Of a stretch of DNA of 64,000 nucleotides, positions 1 through 11,317 are shown in pieces. Position 1 is the stretch's first letter, and every line of letters starts with the position of its first letter. The translations under genes and the position numbers were made by a program. The notes under the pieces were generated by a model. The model ran no database searches and was not told where the DNA came from. It saw only the letters and a list, made by a program, of their open reading frames with translations. Source of the DNA: Colocasia esculenta (taxonomy: Eukaryota; Streptophyta; Magnoliopsida; Alismatales; Araceae); contig CM024755.1 in the NCBI GenBank assembly GCA_014218235.1, positions 40,444,109 through 40,508,108 of the forward strand, in the 5' to 3' direction.

Positions 1-1228
1 TAAAGCTCACTACCATAGTGAGTCGACATCAAACCTTCAACATGACGAACGATGATTAGCACGGTTTTTCACCCCGAAAAATGGAAGGTTACGCCATGCA
101 TACACTTTTGAACATGATTAGACCCCATTTAAGTCCCACACAAAGCATGGATATTATATTATTCAACCCTTTAGCATTTAGACTTACTGCTACCATGAGT
201 CGGCAGGGGTCATTTAGAATAAACAAAGCATATAACTGGAAGAAATGCACACTATAGAAAGGAAAGCAGTACCATTAGTGAACGTTTGAGGTCTATTACA
301 TCACATTTGGGGCTCATGCAAGATATAGATATCAGATTTTCTACTCTTTGGTGTCCAAAGACTCTTACTGCTGTGAGTCGGCAGTAAACCTTCAAAGAGG
401 ACTGGGTACTTAGAACAGAGGGAATGAGGCCTTAAGTGGACAAATCAGATGGATGAATAAATAAATAAATAAAAGTAAAGAAGAAGGGGAGGGCCCCCAA
501 GGCTGTGCAAGAGGTTTGGCATCCCTTTTCTCACAAAAGAAAGTTGGATATTAAGATTATCCACTCCCCAATTGGAGGGAAACCCATCTGTTGCACAATG
601 GGAAGGGGGAAACATGCACAAAACCCCAACTAGCCAAGAAAAGTAGCCATTAAGTAGTCTATTTGTATCCAATTGCATGAAAAGAAGAGTAGATATGCTC
701 CTTTATACATATAAAATTCCCATGGCATTTAAGAAGGCCATCAATGCCCAACATACATCAAAGGGAAGGGAGGAAAAGACACGGTACAGTAGGAAGTGAG
801 GAGGAAGTACAGAGACTTGACAAGGAAAAGACAAAGGGGGAAGAGCCGATGCTCTCTTTCTCTGGACCTTCTATCCTCTTTTTCCTCACTCACCCTCTTC
901 CTCTTCTTTTCTTTTCTTCTGCTGCAGGTGACCTAATCTTCAAGCTCCTTTTCTTCTTGGCTCCTCGTAGCAGCTGCCTGGAGAAGAAGACCAGAGCCCC
1001 CCATATCTCTTCTGCCCTCTCTTTAGCCTCTGAGAAAAGCCATTTTCTTTCTATCCAAGCATACCTTTTTTATAGGCCCTTTTAGAGACTTCTTTTCCCT
1101 TTTTGCCCCTCTTTGCATTGGGTTGCTCAGATGACCCTCTTTTCTTTTTGATGGGCCAGCAGATTGTGGGACTCATTATGGGCCTTAACATTTCGTCCCC
1201 TTTTGCCATAAAAAAAATGATGTCCACA
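1..1228 (-). repeat. LTR-A, 3' LTR of the large gypsy-like element (truncated by window edge)
   Basis: Base 1 aligns with 24071. The match runs to 24201, skips the inserted gypsy, and resumes at 38062 until 39153, with identical last bases TGTCCACA. On the minus strand the LTR starts TGTGGACAT, so its start has the canonical TG. Short GAGTCGGCAG-type boxes recur inside (for example near 201 and 381). The open frames here, such as those around 445-678 and 744-1085, recur with changes in the second copy and look like chance frames in an LTR, not genes. Confidence 0.75.
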
Positions 1229-1250
1229 AATGCCCCCCACCCAGGGGTGG
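1229..1250 (-). promoter_or_regulatory. Candidate polypurine tract
   Basis: On the minus strand the bases directly before the LTR start TGTGGACAT read GGGTGGGGGGCATT. A purine-rich run abutting an LTR start is what a plus-strand primer looks like, and it makes LTR-A the 3' LTR. The run is not perfectly purine next to the LTR, so the call is moderate. Confidence 0.45.
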
Positions 1251-2214
1251 TGCAAGCGAGGGTCGAGCGACGCAGCACCCATGGGTGAACTCACACAACG
1301 TCAATTATGTCTCATTGACATTCTCTTGGCTTTGTTTCCTAACATTGTGTGTAGGTTACCGTGCTCATATCGAGACGGTTGACGTTGATGTGAGTCGTTA
1401 TCCATCAAGCTTGCTCGTGCGATAAATCGGCTCTGATTTAATAATATGGTCAATCGACAGACCTCATGAGTCAGTAAACCTTTCATTCGGTAATGCCTTG
1501 AGTGGGCAGACTCCTCGAGTCGACGGGCGTTGTGAGTTGGAAGACTCACGAGTCAACGGCACCACGAGTTAGTGAAGAGACCGAATGGGGCAATGAACAC
1601 CATTGATCTGATGGTTTACTTGAGAGCTTGTGGCCTTCATGAGTTGGCCGACCATCACGTCAATTGAATTATGTTGGCTCACTGTATAAGTCGATGAGGC
1701 ATGTTAGCTTGCTATAGATTCAGTGGCCTCTTGTAGACTCAGTGAGTGGCCTTGTTGCTTACATGTGTGAACCATTAGGATTTCCTTTCTTCCAAGCTGT
1801 CCTGCTAAGAAGCGCAACAACTCGAGAACGAGGAAGTGTTAAGGCCTTTGCTGGAAGAAGTAGAATACCGCCATGCCATTAATTTGTCGTTGACAGTGAT
1901 GACCAAACTGTCGCTTTGGAGATTTTGTATCCCACCTTTCACAATAATGACAATTATCAATGTTGCTTTGTCTGCTGATGGATTAATGAGCCCTTATCTT
2001 CCTTTTTTACTTTTGTTATGCCCAGGTGTTGACATATTCTGTTAAAATTCTCTTCCAAGAGACTTAAACTTTTCCAGAACTCATCATCTGTTGACACCTA
2101 CCTCATTGGTTGTCGACCGACTCTATCAAGAATATCCTTCGAGAGACTCAAAATTTGTCAGAATTGACTTTGTACAAAATGACATTTCACTTCATCACAT
2201 GAAGATAAACTTTG
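1251..2214. other. Non-coding 3' region with degenerate GAGTCG boxes
   Basis: No frame here resembles a known protein. Between about 1440 and 1750 short words such as GAGTCGACGG, GAGTTGG and GAGTCAACGG recur at irregular spacing, like the boxes in LTR-A and in 23000-23560. I read it as untranslated sequence of the large gypsy-like element. Confidence 0.5.
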
Positions 2215-2565
2215 ACTAGTACGAAGACAAACTTCAGCTGGCATAAAGACAAGCTTTGGCTGGCAATGACCTGATAGTGAGCTTCGGCTGGCATGAAGAT
2301 AAACTTTGACTAGCATGAAGACAAACTTCGACTAGCACGAAGACAGGTTTTGATTGGCATCGAGATAAACTTCGGCTGGCCAAAAGATAAACTCCCACTG
2401 GCACGAAGACAAGATTCGACTATCATTAAGACAAGCTTCGGTAGGCCTGAAGACAAGCTTCGACTGGCACGATGATAGGTTTTGATTGGAATTGAGATAA
2501 ACTTCGGCTGGCCAGAAGATAAGCTCCCACTCGCATGAAGACAAGCTTCGACTGACAAGCACAAC
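2215..2565. repeat. 22-bp minisatellite with a 132-bp higher-order period
   Basis: About 15 degenerate copies of a 22-bp unit of the form GAAGACAAACTTCGACTGGCAC. Two six-unit blocks starting at 2336 and 2468 are far more alike than neighbouring units, giving a 132-bp (6 x 22) higher-order repeat. Stop-free frames across it are a by-product of the repeat. It lies in the presumed 3' UTR of the large gypsy-like element. Confidence 0.85.
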
Positions 2566-3586
2566 TTCTGCTAAGATTTCCTTTCTAGAGACTTGAACTC
2601 TATCCATCTTTGGCATCTGTCTTTGATTTTGTTTCTTCATTATCGAATTGAGCTCCCTTTTGGGTTTTCATCCAATCCGACCCCCTATTGCTTTTGCCTA
2701 CATGCCCTTTCTAGTTTTCATGTATTGGGGTACCCAATTTTTCCCATGGCGTCCTTTCAGGTTTTTGTCATGACTGGGTTTTAGCTCTTTTTGCCCTTGT
2801 CCATGGGGAACCTGAACAAGTCCAGTGAAGCACCTTTATTTTAAGCATTTTTTATTTTATTTATTTTTGTATACATATATATATTATAAAGAAAAGTTCA
2901 TGAGTGAAATATAACTCAACCACCAATCATACCATGATGTTGGTAGATGGTGTGAGGTTATTTAGGTTGATTGCAAAACTATAACCTGGAAAACCTATGT
3001 GCTGACCTCAACAGGGGTTCTAAAGGTAAGCATCTACTGGCTAGCCAAGGCAAGAAGTCAAGGTTGGGCTTTATTTGGAGTTTTGAAAAGGCAGTGGTTA
3101 TCTAAACCTATAGTTCTATTTAAAAAAAGTGAGTATATCTATGAATGAGAGGCATGAATGGTAAAAGGTAGTTCGAGTTTTGAGGTTCACTTCATAAGAG
3201 AGTGCCTATCTAGATTTAGGGAATGCATAATGAAAGGAGGATTCAGTTGGGGAAGCAGAGATGGAACTCCCCCTTCTTGTGAAATTTTTGACATATTTTT
3301 TTTTACCACATTACTGACCCAAGCGCCCTTTCGAGTATTCGCCAAAGTCAGTCCCTTCTTGCTTTTTCCCACGTGCCCTTTTGGGTTTTCACATGGCAGG
3401 GTTCCCAATTTTGACCACGATGTCATTTCCGGTTTTCGTCGCGACTAGGTTTCTTTTGTCCTTTTTACCCCTTCTCGGTACTAAAACCAGAGTAGGTCCG
3501 ATGGGCATCTCTATTTTTAGCACTTTTGCTCATCATTTTTTTTATGAGAATTTTGACACGAGTGTCAAAGTTGTTAACAACTACGT
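2566..3586. other. Non-coding, contains a diverged dispersed duplication
   Basis: Two blocks, about 2655-2790 and 3320-3460, share an ordered set of words: TGCCC, TTTTGGGTTTTCA, CCCAATTTT, then a TTTCCGGTTTTCGTC-like stretch. They look like an old duplication. Between them is AT-rich sequence with a short TATATA run near 2870. No gene is visible. Confidence 0.5.
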
Positions 3587-4025
3587 CACGACCCGCGGAC
3601 TACTCTGTTGGCCTAGTTTTATCTTCTGGTGATGCGATATTGTTAACACCATCAACTTCAAGACCTACGAACGACTTCGTCGGCCTGGTTTTATCTTCAG
3701 GTGACACCGGTTGTGTTGACGCAATTAGCTTCAAGACCTATGAACGAATCCGTTGGCCTAGTTTTATCTCCTGGTAACACCTATTGTGTTGACGCCATCA
3801 GCTTCAAGACTTACGAACAACTCTGTTGGCCTAATTTTATCTTCAGGTGACGCCTGTTATGTTAACGCCATCAGCTTCAAGACCTACGAATGACATCGTT
3901 GGCCTAGTTTTAACTCCTGGTGACGCTAGTTGTGTTGACGCTATCAACTTCAAGACCTACGAACAACTCCGTTGGCCAGGTTTTATCTTCAGGTGACGTC
4001 AGTTGTGTTGACGCCATCAGCTTCA
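3587..4025. repeat. 73-bp tandem array, left arm
   Basis: About six copies of a 73-bp unit that contains CTTCAAGACCTACGAACAAC and TTGTGTTGACGCCATCAG. The same array resumes at 12056. It is cut at 4025 inside the word CAGCTTCAAGACC by the CACTA element, and removing that element together with one TCA restores the monomer exactly. A unit length not divisible by three, and frequent stops, argue against coding. Confidence 0.95.
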
Positions 4026-4500
4026 CACTACAAAAAAAAATGACCTATAACTTCGCATAATAACCGTAGGTATATACCTAAAATCCGAAGGTAAAAGCTT
4101 TTACCTACGGAAAGTGCTACAGTTTGAATCCGACACGTATGCGCGCGTGACTAAAGCCTATACCCACAGAAAAATAACCGTGGTTATATGTCGGATTATT
4201 CATACGAATATTCACCGTAGGTAAAGATTCATATAAAGCATAGGTAAAATTCTTAAAAAACATAGGTATTGCCATCTATACTGATGGTTTTGTTACCGTA
4301 GTAATACCTTTTTTGAGATGATGATAAATAAATGTAAGTGTAGAGGTCTTCTATACTGATTGTTTTGTAACCGTAGTAAATATTGCAATATATATACTTA
4401 TGACTTCACAATATTGTATGTAATGATGTTTAGTCATGAAGATTAAAAATCGTAGGTGTAGATTTTTTTTTTTTTTTTTTTACAAATATAAACTAAATAC
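4026..4500. repeat. CACTA left terminal and subterminal repeats
   Basis: After CACTACAA come repeated ACCGTAGGTA-type words in both orientations, including a hairpin around 4086-4120 formed by AGGTAAAAGC and GCTTTTACCT. A run of 18 T is near 4467. The mirror region is 11790-12055. Confidence 0.8.
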
Positions 4501-4873
4501 CTGTCCATATATACCTATCCATATCTGTTGTAAACATGTAAACTTTATTCTACAAGCATGCATGCTATACACATGCACATATAATATTATGTAATACAGA
4601 TACATTCACATAACTAAAAGAAAATTCAAATCCATATCCACTCATCTACATCATATAAGCAAAAACAACATTCAAATCCATAATATTCACATTCCCATTC
4701 CCATAACATTCACATGTCCACTCAAGGAAAAAAATATATATTGGAGAACATATTTCCAAGGAAAAAAAATAGATAATACAAAACTTTTCACTATGAAGCA
4801 CCTGTAGGACGAGGAATGAAGGAAAAAGTAACATGTAGGGAAAAAAAATAGATAATACAAAACTTCTCTGTTC
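4501..4873. other. AT-rich CACTA interior, no gene seen
   Basis: Low-complexity AT-rich sequence in which the phrase GGAAAAAAAATAGATAATACAAAACTT occurs twice (near 4759 and 4839) in slightly different form. No recognisable coding sequence. Confidence 0.5.
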
Positions 4874-4921
4874 ATGCTTCCCTACAATAAACTCAAATTG
4901 TTTTTTTTTTTCCTTCACTTT

Positions 4922-5388
4922 AGTATGCAGGAAAGAGTAACCTGCAGAATTTCTAAAATACCAGATGTTATCAGAAAGAAGCTTCACAGTTACCAGCAAT
5001 CTAACGATCCGGGATTTTTTAGCTATTGTCTTGATGATTGCTTGCTTTATCCACCAGTAGACATATGTTGGGAGCTTATACCCTTGTTTGCTGTCAAATA
5101 TTTCTGCCCCTCGAAGAAGCCCAATGCACCCTTCCTGATCGAAAAATGTCCAAGATAAATAAATGAAGGCTTGACTCTATTCAGCAATATTACTCTAGCT
5201 TGAAGTGGAAGCACAAGATGAAAAGTGATGTATGCAAGTGTTCAAAAACATTCTCTAGCCTAGATCCTTATACAAAAAAAGAAATTCTTGGCAATCTTTT
5301 AAGTGGATGCCTAGGTGAGAAGGTACTTTTTTGGGAGCCAGGTAGACTAGTCTTTCTGGACCCAAGAAAAGTAGCCCAGGCCTACTAG
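4922..5388 (+). pseudogene. Exon-like ORF fragments of unknown origin inside the CACTA element
   Basis: Two open stretches on the plus strand: roughly 4922-5155, preceded by a pyrimidine tract and AG that would serve as a 3' splice site, and 5200-5388. The first encodes a peptide with the phrase DDCLLYPPVDICWELIPLF, the second contains KEILGNLLSGCLGEKVLFWE. Composition is protein-like rather than repeat-like. I do not recognise the family. Plant CACTA elements often carry host gene pieces, so a captured fragment is plausible but unproven; chance ORFs remain possible. Confidence 0.35.
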
Positions 5389-5394
5389 CTTGAC

Positions 5395-5868
5395 CTAGAT
5401 CCAAGGCGTATCCATCTTGAAACATCCACATTCAGAAAGCACAAACATCTTATCTTTGATATTTGACAGAAATGCATTAATTTCATAAGTTCCTTGATCA
5501 GAAAGCAGCCACTGTGATTTAAAATTTTCATCCTTATCCAGTCCATGACAATCAGTAAAGTTCAATGCATCTGGATATTGTTGTTTGTTGATTAAAATAT
5601 TATACATTTCTGAAGCAGATCTCTCCAGAAATGAAATTAGACTCCAGCTATCAGCATCAGAATGTTGGCATCTCCTAGGGCTGCCCTCTAAAAGACTTCC
5701 ATTGTTCATAGTTTCCTTGTGGAGAGAGACAACAGAATGCTCTCCCTTAGATGCTCCACCATCTAAAACAAACATATAACATTCAGAAAACAAAACCGTT
5801 TCTAAAATAGGAGAACATAATAACAGATCATTCCCCTCAACCTTTGTACCACTACACACATCAAACAT
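5395..5868 (-). CDS. Unrecognised 157-codon ORF in the CACTA element (possible captured exon)
   Basis: An open frame from a Met codon at 5868 to a stop at 5395 on the minus strand. The product is soluble and of ordinary composition, rich in Ser, Asp, Glu and Cys, with no signal peptide, membrane segment or motif I can name. The phrase ADSWSLISFLERSASEMY looks like an amphipathic helix. It lies on the same strand as the transposase remnant but more than 2 kb downstream of it, and head-on to the plus-strand exon-like fragments at 4922-5388. It could be a retained exon of a host gene or a piece of a CACTA accessory ORF. Expression and function are unknown. Confidence 0.4.
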   Translation of the reverse strand: MFDVCSGTKVEGNDLLLCSPILETVLFSECYMFVLDGGASKGEHSVVSLHKETMNNGSLLEGSPRRCQHSDADSWSLISFLERSASEMYNILINKQQYPDALNFTDCHGLDKDENFKSQWLLSDQGTYEINAFLSNIKDKMFVLSECGCFKMDTPWI

Positions 5869-7590
5869 TGCGAGGATGCCACTTTCCTTTGCAATATGCG
5901 TGCCTTTTGGTGAAAATCAGCAAATAAAGAGGTTTAGACCAAGCACCATGAGCAAAGGTGTTTTGCTTGTCATTGCCTGAACAAACAAAATACTCATTAG
6001 AAGGTTGTTGAGTAACCAAATATGCAAATGGTGCATTAGTCCTGGTATTGCTCCGGGAAACATATGATTGTGTAACTATCGATCATATGAAAGATTAAAA
6101 CACATGAAAGATTAAAACAGAACTGGTTGATATGAAAGTAAAAATATCTGAAGCAATGCATTAGTTCTAATATCCACATAAAATCTCAAACATAAAGAAA
6201 TAGTGAAAGAGATGTTCAATAGGCTATGAGAGTAAAAATCTCATCTAATGTACATGGGGCTATGCATCATGAAGTATCATAAAGGGAAGAAGTCAAGCAC
6301 ATTTAGAACTCAAAATGTGGACAATTTAAGTTGGACTTGTTTAAATTGTTTTGAACCCAATGAAAATTGATGGATAGAATCAAAAAACACAATCAAAATT
6401 GATGACCTATTCAAGTTTCATTTATCAAAATTGATGGATAAAATCAAAAAACACAATCAAAATCTGATCCTGCCCTCTAAGAAAAAAATGGACTGCTTTA
6501 CTCAAAACAGACCTAGGAATGGACATGATAGACCTCACCTGCCAACAGGGTACACATCTACAGAGTTTCCTAAAAGCTGCAAAGTACACAAATATTGCCC
6601 AAGAAGCTGCAAGGACAACCAAAGACATGTCATTTGAGTGGCAGTCTACACCAAAAGAGCTACACAAAAATACCTGGAGTTGGGTTCTACCAGATTTGAT
6701 GTTTCAGAAAAATCAGACAAGAAAAATACATAATTGTTTCTAGACCAATGGCATGAAGTGGATGATTACAATCAATACAAATATTCTCTACAACTTCCTC
6801 CAAGAATATTAACCAAGAAAACATGACACTTTATGATTGAAACCACCTTTAAAATTTAAAAAGATGAGAAAGGTTGGCCCTGCAATTCACAGTTCAGCAG
6901 GGTCAAGTCCCTGCAGGAAAAAAAAATTCATTGGTAGGAGTCCCAAGCTATAATGCCCTTTACCTTGCTTATATCTCCACAATCTATAATGCACTTTACA
7001 TCTTGATCTACAGTTTATCCCTCAACTGCACTGGTCGTATGCACATCCACGTGTGGAGATGGAGCACACTTACCATCATTCTTGGCCTAGAACAAAGTTG
7101 TCCAAAAAATACAATCAAATTCTTCAAAGAAAACCTTAAACAAAAACAACTGAAATATGCAAAACTGAAATAAAAACAAAAGAAACCTGGGATCCCATTT
7201 CATGTTTTAAGGATATTCAAAACTAGAGAAAGGTGCCCAAAATATGTAAGGATGATGTGTTTGCATATGTTCAGGTAATTGCTTCAAAGAAACACAAAAC
7301 ATATATTATTTTCAACAGACACACACAAATTAATCAGCCACAATTCAATATTTTTTGCCTCTTCTCTTCTAAAATCTTCAGCAAGAGCATGCAACTCACA
7401 ACAAGATAGTTGAGCATCCAGAATCCCTCCTTACAAAAGTAGAATATGTGCATCCATCATGACCACTGCATGTCTTATTGTTATAGTAAGCATTTTCATT
7501 TTGAAGAAAGGACATAGAATCAATGTCTTCCATCAGATTTTGCCCTAAAACCTTCAGAGAATGTTCTATTCTCTATCTGTCAGAAATCTG
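5869..7590. other. CACTA interior without a recognised gene
   Basis: AT-rich sequence. On the minus strand around 6538-6640 there is a protein-like stretch preceded by TTGCAG and followed by CAG/GTGAGG, so it resembles an internal exon with both splice sites; the peptide is not recognised. A short phrase with GATGGATAAAATCAAAAAACACAATC occurs twice near 6370-6465. Nothing else stands out. Confidence 0.4.
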
Positions 7591-7642
7591 TTTTTTTTTT
7601 TTTGGCGAGCATAGTCTCTTTCCTTGGTTTATTGGCGATTGC
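7591..7642 (-). mobile_element. 52-bp 5'-truncated LINE stub with poly(A) and target duplication
   Basis: A run of 13 T (a poly(A) tail on the minus strand) is followed by 39 bases beginning GGCGAGC. The direct repeat CAGAAATCTG flanks it at 7581-7590 and 7643-7652. Tail, severe 5' truncation and a 10-12 bp target duplication are the hallmarks of target-primed reverse transcription. Confidence 0.75.
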
Positions 7643-7652
7643 CAGAAATCTG

Positions 7653-8142
7653 TTAGAATTTGTATTTTGTTTGCAGAAGATCATAGAAGTCTTTGGTAAT
7701 GCTCATTCTTAAGAACATCTTCTTCGACCTCAACTTCCTCCACTAGTTGTGGACACTGAACTTTTCCTTTTTCCTTAGCATTATCTCTTACACTTAACAT
7801 TCCTCAACACCCTTTTTCTTCCCCTACATGTAGTAACATGAAAAACTGTAAATAATCTTGAAAAGAAGGGAAGCTAGTTTAAAATGGAAAAACTTACATC
7901 TATCTTTGAGTGTAATAAACAATGTTGATGTCAATTTTTTTGCCAATCTGTTAAAAGTTCAATTATACCAATAATCAGAAAACATATATCAGGGAGCAGA
8001 AAATGTTAATTTCATACTAGAAGTACATTAAACACACCAACAAATGCTAAACATAAAGTACACACTGACTATAAAATTGATCATGTAATTGCAAATAAGA
8101 ATGAGTAGAGAAGACATACTAAATAAAAATCTAAATTAGAAT
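7653..8142. other. CACTA interior, no gene seen
   Basis: AT-rich sequence between the LINE stub and the end of the transposase remnant. No recognisable coding or structured element. Confidence 0.5.
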
Positions 8143-9112
8143 CTACATCCCTTCTATATCATCCATTTCCCAAACCACATTGGTGTCATCATCTACTACA
8201 GGATCAACATTATTGTGGCCATCATTAGGTGAGGGCTCATTGCTATCATTTTTTATGCTCACTTCACAATGCATGTCAAAAAAAATTCTAGGCCTTGTCT
8301 TCCTAACCACATACCATCCCACATTCTTGAGATCCTCCACATACCACACTTACTCCACTTGGGAGGCTAACAAATATGGCTCATATGTTCATAGCTTATG
8401 TTTTAAGTTTACTAAGGTGAAGCCTTCTTCCTTCTTTACACCTCGATGGGTATGAATCCAATCACACTTGAAAAACAAGACCTTCATCATTGCATAATAG
8501 TTTAACTCTATTATTTCATCAAGAACCTCATAGTATGTAACATCTCCAAGGATGGGAGAATTATCATTTGAACTAGAAAAACTAAAGGTTCTGGTAGACA
8601 TGACAAACCACTATTCTGAATTCTTCTACGTTGATCCACATTTCAAGTATGAAATCTGAAACTATTTATCCAGCATGCATCAAATTTTTTTACTATACTT
8701 AGTGGGCAATCTTTCAACCAACGGAGCTTCATTGGTAATGCTTCTTCATTCTTTTCTTGTAAATTGTTAACCCACATATAGTGATAGATATGAGTCAAAT
8801 CTATAAATATTAAAATGTTATAAATATTGCTCTGAAGGATATTTAGTTGACTTTGCAAATGTTGAGAGCTTACTAGAAGTCAAACTACTCCCATGAAATT
8901 CTCAAAACTTCTGGTCTTTAATGATCTCCATTGAAATATAAATGCTCCCTAATTGTCTCCCTTTTCCATTTATAAGCGCATGCACATTGTAATTGAGGGC
9001 AACTAATATCCTCATCATTATACAAATTTTGATAGGAAAATTGAAGCAATTTATCTAGACCATCTAAGTATTCCTTTGAATGCTCAGCTTGATCCATCCA
9101 ACTCCAATCCAT
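8143..9112 (-). pseudogene. CACTA TnpD transposase, internally deleted remnant
   Basis: Minus strand. The N-terminal 64 codons (9112-8918) match the plant transposase-associated domain: start MDWSWMDQAE, then a Cys-rich CPQLQCACAYKW stretch and REHLYFNGDH. After a gap, 8858-8643 contains WINSFRFHT, the start of the C-terminal DUF4216-type region. It continues at 8601-8143 with ILGDVTYYEVLDEIIELNYY, FFKCDWI, FTLVN and WYVVRKTRPRIFFDMHCEV. A stop follows FRFHT, a frame change follows it, and two more in-frame stops fall between LVNLKHKL and WYVEDL. The whole catalytic core between the two domains is missing, so the element could move only if an intact relative supplied transposase. Confidence 0.88.
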
Positions 9113-10466
9113 GCTCGTAACTGAAGAATATTAGTAAACCACAAAGTAGACTAAAAAAGATTAAAAAATATATTAGTATATCGGATGTGGGATATTGCAA
9201 AAATATATATTACCGAAAGTGGGATACCATAAATTAAAAATAATAATATTTTATCAAATGTGGGGTTACAGAATGGGAACACTGGCGTCCAAGCAGCTTG
9301 GAACTAGCCTGGGACAGAGCGTGCACTCGTGTAAATAAGCATCAATCTTACAATTTTGCTAACATGTTTACTAGACTATGTAAATAAGCATCAATCATAT
9401 CAATCACACTATTAAACCACATTTGATCAGTTCTTAATGCATTACATGACTGTGCTGACAATGTCAGTTGTCAACATGTTCAGTAATTACACATATATAT
9501 AATCTACTTCCACAAGCCAATGACGAGAGAGTGGTTACTTTCTTTTGTGATTAATTAACATGGAGATGAGATGATTTCTAAATAAGTAATCCTCAACCAA
9601 AAAATAAATGGGCTCTATACAAATTATTTTATTCAAATCTTATCCACTTTTTTATCATATACGTAAATGCTGATTCAAACAAAGCATATTCTGGTAATGC
9701 ACCAAAGAATGGAGGAAGAAGTATTTTTATTTAGGCAAAAGAGAAGAATCTGGGTATGAGAGAAATAGTATTTTGAAGCCAATCAGAAGCTAGCAACATG
9801 ATAAAAGGAAATCAGTTATGTTAAAAATGGCATCATAATGTCTAAACTGCAGCGTTCTATATAAAAGCTGCATAAATCTTGACAGTTAAATGCAATGTCT
9901 CACTCAAGAAAGATCTAAAAGAAGATCACACAACCGCAATGGATACGAATCACAATGTAGGTAAATTAATTTAGGGATACATTATCCCCATTCCTAATCC
10001 ACCTCTTATTTAATATTTTAAGGTTAGATTTTTTAAGATAACCATATTCTTTGTGACTAAAAGTAGGAGAACATGACAAATTAAGAACTACTAAAAAGTT
10101 AAAGCACTTTCCCGTATTCACTTCGAAGTAAGCCTGTCAGCTGAAAGACCTATTTATCAGCTCAGTTAAAAGTCGATGAACAAAAGATACTGACCATCCA
10201 ACCTCAGTGGCACTGGCCAGGCCATCGAACACAGCATCAGCAATGCTAATAAAATATAATCAAAAGCTTCACCTCGCGCACAAGTAGTTCCAAGTACGCT
10301 CATATAATCACCCACTGATCTGTAGTTGCAGTGCACCAGAAACCATGGGACCTTCAGAGCACTACAAAAAGGAGAAGCAGTAGATAAAATACACACACGT
10401 TGCAAACACCCACCATGGAAATAGATCGAACTATAAAAAAAAGATTTGGTCATCTGTAGAACCCAT
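9113..10466. other. CACTA 5' interior, no recognised gene
   Basis: AT-rich up to about 10160. An open frame of 95 codons lies on the minus strand at 10166-10453; its product is unrecognised and contains hydrophobic stretches. I do not support it as a gene. Confidence 0.45.
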
Positions 10467-11317
10467 CTAGGACGTTGTCCTTAACACGCATGCTGGAAGA
10501 CCAGGGAGCTCCAACCAAACCGGTACGATGGGGGAGTCCTCAACAGGGGAGAAGGAAACGTACCACTTGCAGAATCTGAAGGGGCACCACTGAATGAACA
10601 TGGAATCCTTGAGGCGGACCTGGAGATAGTCCTCACGGTTCAAAAATCTGATCAGAAGGCGACGTCCGTCCAAAGCACTAATGATGAAATCTGCCAGGAG
10701 CTTGAATCTTTGCTGCATATGTGATCAGATCTCTTGGAAAGGAGGTCTGCCCTGGGGGGTTTTTTTAATAATCGCCAGATCCAAGGGTTTGCAAGAGGCG
10801 TGGATCTCTTCCAAGGTGAAGAAGACTGCTAGCTCACTGGAATCGGTGGAAGTCGGAGGATGAATGGTGAGGGGGAGGACATGCAGTTTGAGGGAGTTCA
10901 TAAGCACTTGGGAAAAGGAGGGCAGTGCTGCAGGGGGGCCACGGCAAGAGCAGTCCAAGGCAACCCCACAGCAGGAGTAGCAGGCGCAGTAGGAGGTGTG
11001 AAGATAGCATGAGGTGGCGCAGACAGACCACCATGAGGTTGTCCTTGAGAGCTCGCAGCAGCAGGTGATGGAGCAGCTAAGGCTTCAGCAGTTGGGCCCG
11101 CAGCAGTAAAAGCAACAGCATGATCAATAGAAGGGGTAGGAGGGGTGGTGGGGGGAGGGGCCCGAAACCATGGTCGGCAGCTGCTACAGCATGAAAGCTC
11201 GGCCAGAAGCATAGAGCTTCTCACTCTAGGGTGTCCTAGAGAGAGAAATAGAAACGACCAAATGAAATTTTCAGTGGGAGGACGAAGATAGCCAGAGGAA
11301 GGAAGAAGCATCCGCAA
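10467..11317 (-). pseudogene. LINE ORF1 fragment with DUF4283 domain
   Basis: Minus strand. The DUF4283-like part (10958-10467) reads FFTLEEIHASCKPLDLAIIK, GRPPFQEI, then after one in-frame TGA, GRRLLIRFLNREDYLQVR, FRFCKWYVSFSPVEDSPIVP and VWLELPGLP. This is the RNA-binding-type domain at the start of ORF1 in plant L1-like retrotransposons. Upstream (11317-10960) is an Ala/Pro-rich stretch in another frame, as is usual for the ORF1 N-terminus. The zinc knuckle and ORF2 are absent. It is GC-richer than the AT-rich CACTA interior, consistent with an acquired piece. Confidence 0.72.

Noticed and set aside
445..1288. Open frames in the first 1.3 kb
   Set aside because: They lie in LTR-A. The second LTR copy has similar but shifted or altered frames, and no known domain appears.
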